NCBI GenBank assembly: GCA_017792365.1
Contig: CP051229.1
Span: 2,852,001-2,916,000 of the forward strand
DNA length: 64,000 nt
Direction of reading: 5' to 3'
DNA from: Hyphomonas sp.
GTDB taxonomy: Bacteria; Pseudomonadota; Alphaproteobacteria; Caulobacterales; Hyphomonadaceae
Shown: positions 53,961-63,479 of the stretch, piece by piece
Layout: every line of letters begins with the position of its first letter
Position numbering within the stretch: the stretch's first letter is position 1
Position numbers and translations under genes: made by a program
The notes under the pieces: model-generated
Seen by the model: the letters and a program-made list of their open reading frames with translations, nothing else
The model's database searches: none
Told to the model about the DNA's origin: nothing

Positions 53961-55943
53961 ATGGCGAGAAGTCCACAGCTGAAAGCGCGAACCCCGAGGA
54001 TCTGGGCGGACCTGCCGCTCACCGTCAAAGGATTGGTCGTGATCGCCCTGCCGCTGGTGATCCTGATCGCGTCGCTGGTGATGCTCTATATGGCGTTCAA
54101 CGCGGAATCGCGGGCCGAAGAGGATGTCCGGCGCGCCTTCGCCATTCAGCGGGACATGTACCAGGTTCACTCCCTGCTGGCCGAGGCCGGAGGAGGCGTG
54201 CGCGAATTCATCCTGACGGGCGAGGACCGCTCACTGCGGACCCTGAACGACGCGCAGGAACTCCTGCCGCAGACGCTGGCGCGCCTGGATGAGGCGATCG
54301 AGGATCGGGCGGTGCGGGAGGCGTACGAGGTTTTCCTGTCGCTGTCGGACCAGAAGCTCGATGGACTGGAACAGCTGGCCGAGATCGCAACTGAGGGAGG
54401 TTCAACCGGCGCAATCCAGCAATCGCTGAACAGCAACCGCACCGTGCTCGATGAATTGCGTCTGCAGATCGACGAGATTCAGCGGCTGGAACAGGAAGTG
54501 CTCGACCGACGGCGCGCGCAGGTCGACGCGGTGCGCGAACTGTTCCTCAGGCTGACCGCAGTCAGCGCGGTTGTCGGACTGCTTGGCAGCCTTGCCGCGG
54601 TGTTCCTGTTTTCCACGGGCATCGTGCGGCGGGTCCATCTGCTTGAGGCGAGCGCCGAGCGGCTGGAGCGCGGCGAGCCGCTCCCCGCCTTTCCAGACGA
54701 TGCCGACGAGATCGGTCAGCTTGCGGGAAAGCTGGACCGGGCCAGCGCGCTTCTGCGCGCGCGGGAAAGCGATCTGCGCGAAAGCGAGGAGCGCTTCCGT
54801 CTCGTGGTGGAAGGCGTACGCGATTATGGAATCTTCGCGCTCACGCCAGAGGGCAGGGTCGCGACCTGGAACATGGGCGCCGAGCGTACCAAGGGCTGGA
54901 AGGCCGACGAGATTCTCGGCGAGTATTTCGGGCGCTTCTATCCGGAGGAAACGCGCGACTACCTGCCTGAAGCGATGCTGGGTCGTGCGCGACGCGATGG
55001 CCGTGCGGAAGACGAAGGATGGCGGGTTCGGAAGGATGGCGCGCGCTTCTGGGCCAACGTGGTCGTGACAGCGCTCTACGATGAGAACGGTGCGCTCAAG
55101 GGCTACGCGAAAGTCACGCGGGACATGACAGAGCGTAAGCGTTCGGAAGAGGCGCTGCGCGCAGCCCAGAAGGAGGCTGTGGCGGCCAACGAGGCCAAGA
55201 GCGACTTCCTGTCGCGAACGAGCCACGAGCTCCGAACGCCGATGAGCGCGATTCTCGGCTTCGCCCAGATGCTTGAGCTTGACCAGGATGGCTTTCACGA
55301 ACGCCATCGCGTGGCGGTCGGTCAGATCCTCAAGGCTGGTCGTCACCTCCTGTCCCTGATCGATGATCTGCTCGATATCTCCAGCATCGAGGCGGGCGGC
55401 GAAGACCTGAAGGTCGAGCGGCTCGAGATCGAGAAGCTGCTGACCGAAGCGCGCGACCTCGCCCAGCCGCTGCTCAACGCCGCCGGCCTGCAACTCGACC
55501 TCGAACAGCCGGAACAGACCGTCTGGGTGTTGGCGGATCAGCGGCGCGTGACGCAGGTCACCCTGAACCTGCTGTCCAATGCTGGGAAATACAGTCCGGC
55601 CGACAGCCGCGTCCGTCTCTCGGCCAGAGTGATCGAAGACAAGGCCGTCATCGAAGTCGAGGACGAGGGGCCGGGTGTTTCGGACGAGAATATTCCGCGC
55701 CTGTTCACGCCCTTCGACCGGCTCGGCAAGGGTGGGACCAATGGTGTGAAGGGCACCGGTCTTGGCCTCGCCCTGTCCAAGCGGCTGGTCGAATCGATGG
55801 GCGGGGAGATCGGCTTCTACAACCGCGAGGGCTCAGGGGGAGGATCGGTATTTTGGTTCTCTCTGCCGCTTGCGGGGGACGGCGCACAGGGTCCGCGTGC
55901 CGGAACGGCTGCGCGCGCCTATTCGACAGAGGGTTCGGCATGA
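53961..55943 (+). CDS. CHASE3-PAS sensor histidine kinase
   Basis: Membrane sensor kinase of 660 residues. It has a first helix at about 24-46 ('GLVVIALPLVILIASLVML'), a helical CHASE3-like periplasmic domain to about 190 ('SLLAEAGGGVREFILTGEDRSLRTL'), a second helix and HAMP-like linker ('VRRVHLLEASAERLERGEPLP'). Then come a PAS domain ('VEGVRDYGIFALTPEGRVATWNMGAERTKGW'), HisKA ('FLSRTSHELRTPMSAILGFAQML') and HATPase ('LLSNAGKYSP', 'VEDEGPGVSDENIPRLFTPFDRL', 'GTGLGLALSKRLVESMGG'). The stop overlaps the next receiver gene. Confidence 0.93.
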   Translation: MARSPQLKARTPRIWADLPLTVKGLVVIALPLVILIASLVMLYMAFNAESRAEEDVRRAFAIQRDMYQVHSLLAEAGGGVREFILTGEDRSLRTLNDAQELLPQTLARLDEAIEDRAVREAYEVFLSLSDQKLDGLEQLAEIATEGGSTGAIQQSLNSNRTVLDELRLQIDEIQRLEQEVLDRRRAQVDAVRELFLRLTAVSAVVGLLGSLAAVFLFSTGIVRRVHLLEASAERLERGEPLPAFPDDADEIGQLAGKLDRASALLRARESDLRESEERFRLVVEGVRDYGIFALTPEGRVATWNMGAERTKGWKADEILGEYFGRFYPEETRDYLPEAMLGRARRDGRAEDEGWRVRKDGARFWANVVVTALYDENGALKGYAKVTRDMTERKRSEEALRAAQKEAVAANEAKSDFLSRTSHELRTPMSAILGFAQMLELDQDGFHERHRVAVGQILKAGRHLLSLIDDLLDISSIEAGGEDLKVERLEIEKLLTEARDLAQPLLNAAGLQLDLEQPEQTVWVLADQRRVTQVTLNLLSNAGKYSPADSRVRLSARVIEDKAVIEVEDEGPGVSDENIPRLFTPFDRLGKGGTNGVKGTGLGLALSKRLVESMGGEIGFYNREGSGGGSVFWFSLPLAGDGAQGPRAGTAARAYSTEGSA

Positions 55944-56395
55944 CCGAGGTTGTCACCTCAAATTCGATTCAGTCGCGTCGGATCCTTGTGATCGACGACG
56001 AGGAAGCCAACCTGCTGCTACTGCGCACATTGCTCGAGCGTGAAGGCTACGCGAACGTTCGTTACCTTTCGGATCCGACGAAGGCCGTCGAAGAGCTCAT
56101 CGATTTCGAACCGCACCTGATCCTGCTGGATCTGATGATGCCGCAACTGGACGGCTACCAGTTGCTTGAGGCGTTCCGCCGGCAGGCCTCACCGGATCGC
56201 TTCCTCCCTGTCCTGGTGCTGACAGCAGACAAGACGATCGAAGCGCGCCGCCGGGCGCTGGCGCTCGGGGCGAAGGACTTCCTGTCAAAGCCGTTCGACG
56301 TGATTGAAATCGGCCTGCGCATCGCCAATCTGCTCGAAACGCAGATCCTCTACGAGCGGCTTGAGGCTCGACAGTCCAACGGCAGCGCGTCGTAA
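55940..56395 (+). CDS. Single-domain response regulator
   Basis: Receiver-only protein of 151 residues. 'RRILVIDDEEANLLLLRTLLEREGY' gives the acidic pocket, 'LILLDLMMPQLDGYQLL' the phospho-acceptor Asp, 'LVLTAD' the Thr and 'DFLSKPFD' the Lys. A short helical tail follows. The ATG at 55940 overlaps the kinase stop (ATGA). With no output domain it may shuttle phosphate or act through protein contact. The operon thus has two kinases and two receivers. Confidence 0.92.
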   Translation: MTEVVTSNSIQSRRILVIDDEEANLLLLRTLLEREGYANVRYLSDPTKAVEELIDFEPHLILLDLMMPQLDGYQLLEAFRRQASPDRFLPVLVLTADKTIEARRRALALGAKDFLSKPFDVIEIGLRIANLLETQILYERLEARQSNGSAS

Positions 56396-56465
56396 CTGCA
56401 GCCCTAACCATCCGTGAACCATTCGGCCCCAGATATCTCGCCTGAGGTCCTGAGAGAGGGAAAAC

Positions 56466-58792
56466 ATGGCCAAGGCTGTCCAGCGCACTCCTGAGTCCAA
56501 TGCCGAGATCGCAAGAATCATTGCGCGCGAACTGGCGGCGAGCGAAGGCCAGGTGCTGGCCGCGATTGGCCTGCTTGAAGAAGGCGCGACGGTGCCGTTC
56601 ATCGCGCGCTACCGGAAGGAGCGCACCGGCGGGCTGGACGATACGCAGTTGCGCACCCTCGAACAGCGCCTCGGCTACCTGACGGAGCTGTTCGACCGGC
56701 GCGCAAGCATCCTCAAGTCGATCGATGAGCAGGGCAAACTGACGCCGGATCTCGAAAAACAGATCCGCGCGGCGGAAACCAAGCAGCAACTCGAAGATCT
56801 CTATGCGCCATTCAAGCCAAAGCGGCGTACCAAGGCGATGATCGCGCGCGAGCAGGGGCTGGAGCCGCTGGCTGACAGGCTGCTCGCAAACCCCGCGCTC
56901 GATCCGGTCGCCGAAGCGCTGGCGTACATCGATGCGGACAAGGGCGTGAGCGATGGCGAGGCTGCGCTGGACGGCGCGCGCAACATCCTCGTCGAGCGCA
57001 TGGCCGAGGCGCCTGCGCTGGTCGGCGCGGTGCGCGAGCGGGTCTGGAACAAGGGCCGGCTGGGCTCGAAGGTCGCAAAGGGCAAGGAAGCCGAGGGCGC
57101 AAAGTTCGCGGACTATTTCGAGTTTGACGAGGCGATCGAGAAAATGCCCTCGCACCGCGCGCTGGCGCTGATGCGCGGCGAGGCGGAGGGTGTGCTGAAG
57201 GTCAACCTCAACCTTCCGGAAGAGGGCGCAGCCCGCCATCCTGCGGTGGGAATGATCATGGATGCATTCGGCGTCACTGATCGTGGGCGACCTGGCGACA
57301 AGTTCCTGGTCGGCGCGGCGGAACAGGCGTGGAAGACGCGCCTCTCGAAGTCGAGCGCATCGGACAATATCGCGCGTCTGAAGGAACGTGCCGACGGCGA
57401 AGCCATCCAGGTGTTCGGCCGCAACGCGCGCGATCTCCTGCTGGCGGCCCCGGCGGGACCGAAGGTTGTGATGGGGATCGACCCGGGCATACGCACGGGC
57501 TGCAAGGTCGCGGTGGTGGATGCGACCGGCAAGCTGATCGAGACGGCGACGATCTACCCGCACGAACCGCGCAAGGACTGGAACGGCTCTCTGGCGGCGC
57601 TGGCTGTGCTGGCCAAGAAGCACGGCGTCGAACTGGTCAGTGTCGGCAACGGTACGGCGAGCCGCGAGACCGACAAGCTGGTCGCCGAACTGTCGGCAAA
57701 GATGTCTGACCTCAAGCTGACGCGTGTGACGGTCAGCGAAGCCGGCGCCTCCGTCTATTCTGCAAGCGAAGCGGCGGCGAAGGAATTCCCCGATCTCGAC
57801 GTGTCGCTGCGCGGCGCGGTCTCGATCGCCCGCAGGCTGCAGGACCCGCTTGCGGAACTCGTGAAGATTGATCCGAAGGCGATTGGCGTGGGTCAATACC
57901 AGCACGACGTCGACCAGGGCGCGCTGGCGCGTTCGCTTGAGACGGTGGTTGAGGATTGCGTGAACGCTGTCGGCGTCGACGTGAACACGGCCTCAGCGCC
58001 ATTGCTAGCCCGCGTATCGGGCCTCAATGCGCAACTGGCGTCGAACATTGTTGCGTATCGAGACCAGAACGGGCCGTTCAAGGCGCGCACCGGACTGAAG
58101 AAGGTGCCGCGCATGGGACCCAAGGCGTTTGAACAGGCGGCGGGCTTCCTGCGCATCATGGACGGGACCAATCCGCTGGACGCTTCCGCCGTCCACCCCG
58201 AGGCCTATCCCGTGGTGGAGCGCATCTCGAAAGCGTGCGGCCGCGACCTGCGGTCACTGATCGGCGACAAGGCATTTTTGAAATCTCTGAAGCCGAAGGA
58301 CTACGCGGATGACACTTTCGGCGTGCCGACGGTCTCGGACATCATCGCCGAGCTCGAAAAGCCGGGCCGCGATCCGCGTCCTGAATTCCGCACCGCAAGC
58401 TTCCAGGAGGGCGTCGAGGACATCGAAGACCTCAAGCCCGGCATGCGGCTGGAAGGCACGGTGACCAACGTCGCGGCCTTTGGCGCATTCGTGGATATCG
58501 GCGTGCATCAGGACGGCCGGTCCACGTCTCCGAAATTGCCGACCGGTTCGTGAAGGACCCGCACGAAGTGGTGAAGGCCGGAGACATTGTGACCGTGCGG
58601 GTGAAGGACGTGGATGTCGCCCGCAAGCGCATCGCGCTCACGATGAAGTCTGTAGCTGGCGCAGGTGCGGGCGAGAGCGCGAGGACGCCGAAGGCGCCGC
58701 CGGCCGATCCCCGTCACATGTCGGGCGTCCGGGAAAGCCGCGACAGTAACGATAGCCCGTTTGCTGCGCTGAAAGGCATGCTGCGCGAGTAG
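56466..58792 (+). CDS. tex: Tex-family RNA-binding transcription accessory protein, one frameshift
   Basis: Nucleic-acid-binding protein of about 775 residues, the normal Tex length. Order: N-terminal helical domain ('[27 protein letters not shown]'), YqgF/RNase H-like domain ('[18 protein letters not shown]'), helix-hairpin-helix repeats ('[23 protein letters not shown]', '[24 protein letters not shown]') and a C-terminal S1 domain ('[26 protein letters not shown]'). The frame stops at 58553, but restoring one base near 58517 gives '[40 protein letters not shown]'-like S1 sequence to 58792. 'GAGAGAGGGA' precedes the ATG. Confidence 0.9.
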
Positions 58793-58814
58793 CGATCCGG
58801 CCGAAACTTCAGCT

Positions 58815-59681
58815 TCAAGGCGCAGCTTGCAGAAACGCCTTGATCGCCCGCTGCGCTTCCGGCTCGTCGAGCTGTGGCGCATGCCCAACCCCGGGGACCT
58901 CGACGACAGTCATCGCCGGCGCCTGACGCTGCATGCGTTGGACGGTCACGCGTTCGAGAATATCGCTGGTCTCGCCATAGATGAGCGTCAGCGGACCGCA
59001 TCGTGCGAGGCGGCGGAAAGCCGGCCACAGCATCATCGACGACAGGAAGGCGGCAAATGGACTGGCGCTGCGCGCGATCCCCGGATCGTAATCCAGAACC
59101 ACCTTGCCATTGTCTTCCTTGAACAACCGGCGTGCGAAGCGCTCCCAATCGCTGTCCTCGAGATCGGGAAAGGCCGCCTCGTTCGTGCGCTTCACATAGG
59201 CTGTCGCATCCTCCCACGTCGTCACGTTGAAAGGCTTGCCCGCATAGCCCCGGATGCGTGCTAGGCCTGCCTTGCCCACACGTGGGCCGACATCGTTGAG
59301 AACCGCGCCGCCGATCAGGCCAGGTTGCCTCATCGCGAGCGTCATGGTGACCAGCCCGCCCAGCGACGTGCCGACAAACAAGGCCCGAGGAGCCTCGATC
59401 GATGCGAGCAGGGCGACCATGTCTGCCGCAAACTGCACAGGCGTGTAGGTTTTCGGGTTCTGGCTTCGATTGGAGCGGCCGCGACCGCGCAGGTCGACGG
59501 CGAACACCTGCCGCCCCTGCTCAGCGATGTACGGCGCGACCTCCTCGAAGTCGCGTGAGTTCCGCGTGAGCCCGGGAATGCAGATCACGGGCAGCGCGTC
59601 GGTAGGCGCGCCATAGACGCGTGCAAAGAGCGTCAGTCCGTCCCGGGACCGCCACTTATGGTCTCGCACGAGGTCGTTCAT
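58815..59681 (-). CDS. Alpha/beta hydrolase
   Basis: Cytoplasmic hydrolase of 288 residues. It has the oxyanion region 'VICIPGLTRNSRDFEEVAPYIAEQGRQVFAVDLRGRGRS', nucleophile elbow 'FVGTSLGGLVTM', an acid in the 'LIYGETSDILERV' loop region and the His of 'VEVPGVGHAPQLDEPEA'. It resembles 3-oxoadipate enol-lactonase and ester hydrolase relatives, but the substrate cannot be read. It is the last gene of the leftward TetR, TonB receptor, MFS, hydrolase group, 44 bp after the MFS gene, and may act on the imported compound. Confidence 0.87.
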   Translation of the reverse strand: MNDLVRDHKWRSRDGLTLFARVYGAPTDALPVICIPGLTRNSRDFEEVAPYIAEQGRQVFAVDLRGRGRSNRSQNPKTYTPVQFAADMVALLASIEAPRALFVGTSLGGLVTMTLAMRQPGLIGGAVLNDVGPRVGKAGLARIRGYAGKPFNVTTWEDATAYVKRTNEAAFPDLEDSDWERFARRLFKEDNGKVVLDYDPGIARSASPFAAFLSSMMLWPAFRRLARCGPLTLIYGETSDILERVTVQRMQRQAPAMTVVEVPGVGHAPQLDEPEAQRAIKAFLQAAP

Positions 59682-59725
59682 TCACATGCTCCCGCATGAG
59701 ACAAGGCTGCTGGCAGTGCAGTATA

Positions 59726-61090
59726 TCAGGCGCGATCGCCGGTTTCCCAGTCGCCCTCAAGGTATCGCGACGCGATGAAGAGAAGCCCAGCGGCGATCAG
59801 GTAGAAGGATGTGCCTGCCAGGATGGAATAGCGCAGGCTCTCCTCGCCGAACGCCTGCGACAGGGCGTCGGACATAGCGCCGATCGCAAGATCGCCGACG
59901 CCGATGCCGATCAGATTGTTGATCAGCAGGAATACGGCGGACGCCGTCGCCCGCATGTTCGGCGGCACGATATGCTGGAAGGCGGACAGGACCGGCCCCA
60001 GCCAGGCAAGGCTCAGCGCGGTCGGAATCATGAAGACGAAGAAGGACAGTGTCAGCGAATTGGACAGAACGCCGACGACGAAGAACGGAACGGCTGCGAT
60101 GAATGCCGTGGCCGGGATGGTGGCGAACGCCGAGCGGTTTTTTCCGCCCAGCCTGTCGCCCAATTCGCCGCCAAGCCAGATGCCGAGTACGCCGCCGACC
60201 AGCACGATCGCGCCGTAGAAGTATGAGGCATAAAGCACGATGCCGGCGCCATCCGGAACCAGCCAGCCTTCGGCCCAGCTGAAGAACTCGGGCAGGGCGT
60301 CGGCGTAGCTGCGCGACAGGAAGGCGGGCATCCAGGCGAACAGGCCGTATCCCATCATCGACGAGAAGGCGGCCCCTGTCGACAGGAACCAGAAGCTCTT
60401 CTTCCGCATCAGCGTGGCGAGCACGTCCGAGAAGCTCACGGCGGCGGTCTGCGCCCCGGATGCGTCATGCGATCCGCGCTTCGGCTCGCGCATCGTCGCG
60501 CGGAAGAAGGGCGCCAGCGCGACGCCGGCTATGCCGAGAATGATGAAGGCCGAACGCCAGTCGAGGATCGTGGTGATGATCCCGGCGAAGATGATGCCGA
60601 CGGCGCTGCCTATTGGAATACCGAACGAATAGATCGCCAGTGCGCGCGCACGACGTTCCGGCGGGAAGTAATCGGAGATCAGCGAATATGCCGGAGCGAC
60701 GCCCCCAGCCTCGCCAACGCCGACGCCAAGCCGCGCAAGGAACAGGTGGACGGCATTCTGCGCCAGTCCGCAAACCGCGGTCATCAGGCTCCACAGCGCG
60801 AGCGCGATCGTCATGATCCAGACCCGGTTCGTGCGGTCCGCGAGCCACGCGATCGGTACGCCAAGGAGGGAGTAGAAGATGGCGAATGCGACGCCGCGCA
60901 TCAGCCCCATCTGGGTGTCCGATACGGCGAACTCTTCCTGGATCGGTATCGCAAGAACGCCGAGAATCTGTCGGTCGATGAAATTGAAGGTATAGACGAG
61001 GATCAGGATCGCCAGAACGTAGGAGCGGTAGGCCGCCGAAGTCTCAGACGATGACCCCGGCGCACCAGTTGGCGCTGCAACCTTGCTCAT
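59726..61090 (-). CDS. MFS transporter, spinster-like
   Basis: Twelve-helix inner membrane transporter of 454 residues. The opening 'YVLAILILVYTFNFIDRQILGVLAIPIQEEFAVSDTQMGLM' and the loop 'AWLADRTNRVWIM' are typical of spinster-type MFS carriers common in sphingomonads and relatives. 'LARLGVGVGEAGGVAPAYSLISDYFPPERRARALAIYSFGIPIGSAVG' marks helices 4-5. It lies between the TonB receptor and the hydrolase, so it probably moves the compound that the receptor brings into the periplasm. Confidence 0.9.
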   Translation of the reverse strand: MSKVAAPTGAPGSSSETSAAYRSYVLAILILVYTFNFIDRQILGVLAIPIQEEFAVSDTQMGLMRGVAFAIFYSLLGVPIAWLADRTNRVWIMTIALALWSLMTAVCGLAQNAVHLFLARLGVGVGEAGGVAPAYSLISDYFPPERRARALAIYSFGIPIGSAVGIIFAGIITTILDWRSAFIILGIAGVALAPFFRATMREPKRGSHDASGAQTAAVSFSDVLATLMRKKSFWFLSTGAAFSSMMGYGLFAWMPAFLSRSYADALPEFFSWAEGWLVPDGAGIVLYASYFYGAIVLVGGVLGIWLGGELGDRLGGKNRSAFATIPATAFIAAVPFFVVGVLSNSLTLSFFVFMIPTALSLAWLGPVLSAFQHIVPPNMRATASAVFLLINNLIGIGVGDLAIGAMSDALSQAFGEESLRYSILAGTSFYLIAAGLLFIASRYLEGDWETGDRA

Positions 61091-61203
61091 TCCCGGCCTC
61101 CCGCTTTTCTGGATGCGACCGCTTGTCGAAAGCCGTCGTAACCTCGTGTCCGATCAAAAAGGGCGGGGGCGAACGTCAGTCCGCCCCCGTCGTCAGGGGA
61201 GGA

Positions 61204-63479
61204 TCAGTACAGGAATTCGATGCTCGCCGTGAAGGTCCGCGGCGCTCCATAGAAGGACGAGTACGCGGTCTGCCCAGCTGGCTCGGCGTCACGAAGTTGT
61301 AGGCGCCGGTCTTGTACTCTTCTTCCGTCAGGTTGCGCCCATACAGCCCAGCCTTCCAGCTGCCGGTGGGCGAGGTGTAGACGAGGCTCATGTCGAGCAG
61401 CGTGTATGCGTCCGGATCAAGCGGCGGTCCGCCCTGCGGGAAGACCGGGTTGACCCCCGGTGGGAACCCAGGGTTGGCCACGTTGAAGAGGTAGTATTCA
61501 TCTCGGTAGGACGCTGACACGTTGAAGTTCAGGTCCGCGCCGCTGGCGAAGTCATAGACGTAGTTCATGCCGAGACGGCCGGTCCATTCCGGCGTGTTCT
61601 GGGTGACGAACCGGTTGGCGATGTTGGCGCCGCCAGAGATGATCTCTTCGATCTCGGCGTCGATATAGCCCAGCACGCCATTGAACCAGAGATTGTCGGC
61701 GGCATAGAGGACGCCCTCCAGTTCAACGCCGCTGTACTGAGATTTGCCGGCGTTGAAGACGGACGAAATGAACGTGTCATTGACGCCGTCATTGTTGGAA
61801 TCCGCGCCCTGCTGGACGGTGATCTGCTGATCCTTGTAGTCCGCAAGGAAGACGGCGGTGTTGAGGTCCAGCGCCCCTTCGAAGAATGAGCCTTTGACGC
61901 CGACCTCGTAGCTGTCGACGACTTCTGGCGCGAAGCCTGTCCGTGACAGGCCGGTCGGATCGAGATCCTGACGGGCGCGCGGGTCGAAACCGCCAGCCTT
62001 GATGCCCTGCGAATACGAACCGTAGACCGTCAGATAATCGGTCGGTTCGTAGTTCACCGAGATGCGCGGCGTGAACTTCTCGTCCGTGCGGTTGAGGCCG
62101 GTATAGCCCGTCTGCGTGGCGAGGAAGACTGACGTCGTATTGTTGGGGCTGAAGGAGCCCGAACCGAGGCCGAGCCACAGCTCACGCGTCACATCCGCCG
62201 TTGTTTCATCAGATGTGTACCGGCCGCCAAACGAGACGCTCCACTGGTCGGAGATCTCGTAAGTTGCGTCAGCGAACACCGAGAAGTTCTCCTTCTCCTG
62301 TTCGCCCGCCTGGTAGACCGTGACGCCTAGCGAACGGAGCAGCAGGTCAAATGCGCCGGATGCCGACCCGTCGAGATAGTAGATGCCGGCGACGCCCGAC
62401 CATGGGCCGGTTTCGAACAGCATCTGGAATTCCTGGCTGAACTGGTCATCCGCATAGAATGCGGGGACGTCGAAGTCCGGCTGCGGCAGGCTGTCGAAGT
62501 CGATCGGCGTGACGGTTTCGCTGTCGCGATATGCCGTGATCGACTTGAATGTGATTGCATCGTTCATGTCCCATTCGGCCGTCAGCGACGCGCCCTGGGT
62601 CTCGACCGAGTTTCGGGCCGGCAGGCCGGCGCGGGTGTCGTAAATGCTGCGCGTCACCGGGATCGCGCCATTGCCGGATGGCAGCAGCCTGTGTCCGTGC
62701 CTGGCGTTGGAATCGTCCTCGGTCCGGTCGGCGGCGAACTTGATCCGCACGCTGTCGGAAGGCTCCCACTGTGCGCTGATACGGCCCGCGAGGATATCCT
62801 TGTTATAATGGTCCGCGCCGGTGTTGAGGTTCGTGCCGAAGCCGTCGCGCGTATAGCGCGCCAGCGCGCCGCCAACCGCGAATGTGTCGCTGATCGGCGC
62901 CGAGCCGCTGACGATCATGTCCAGCTGGTTGTAGCTGCCGGCGTTCACACGCAGACGGGCTTCCGGCGCGTTGAGGTTGAGATCCTTGGTGACGTACTTG
63001 ATCGCGCCGCCGATCGTGTTGCGGCCATAGAGCGTGCCTTGCGGACCGCGCAGAACCTCGATCCGCTCGACGTCAAAAATGTCGAGCACGGCGCCCTGCG
63101 GACGGGCGATGAAGACGTCGTCGACATAGACGCCAACGCCCGGCTCATAACCCCACAGCGGGTCCTGCTGGCCGACGCCGCGAATGAATGCAACGAGCGT
63201 CGAGTTGCTGCCCCGCGCGACTTCGATCGTCGCATTGGGTGTGAACCGCTGCACGCTGGTGATGTCGATCGCCCCCGCGATGTCGAGCTGTTCATCGGAG
63301 ACCGCTGTGACGGCCACCGGCGTGTCGATGATGCTTTCTTCCCGGCGGCGCGCGGTCACAACCACGACTTCGCGGCTCTCCTCGGCCTCCGCTTCCTGTG
63401 CGGCGGCGTATGGCGCCGCCACCGACATGCCGGCCAGCGCCGTTCCGATGCTCAAGACCCAACGCAGTTGGCGCTTCAT
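61204..63479 (-). CDS. TonB-dependent outer membrane receptor, one frameshift near the C-terminus
   Basis: Receptor of about 758 residues with signal peptide (cleavage near AAA-QE), TonB-box-like 'EVVVVTARRREESIIDTPVAVTAV', plug ('VERIEVLRGPQGTLYGRNTIGGAIKYVTKDL') and barrel. The raw frame ends at 61176 with non-family sequence after 'SQLGRPRT'. Restoring one G near 61266-61269 gives 'SSFYGAPRTFTASIEFLY' and a stop at 61204, so the aromatic C-terminal strand needed for outer membrane insertion is recovered. The ATG overlaps the TetR stop. The ligand is unknown; relatives take up many organic compounds and not only iron chelates. Confidence 0.9.

Noticed and set aside
56097-57905. 602-residue minus-strand open frame
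   Set aside because: It lies opposite the conserved tex gene and the receiver gene. Its Arg/His/Ala-rich sequence matches nothing and comes from high GC at third positions.
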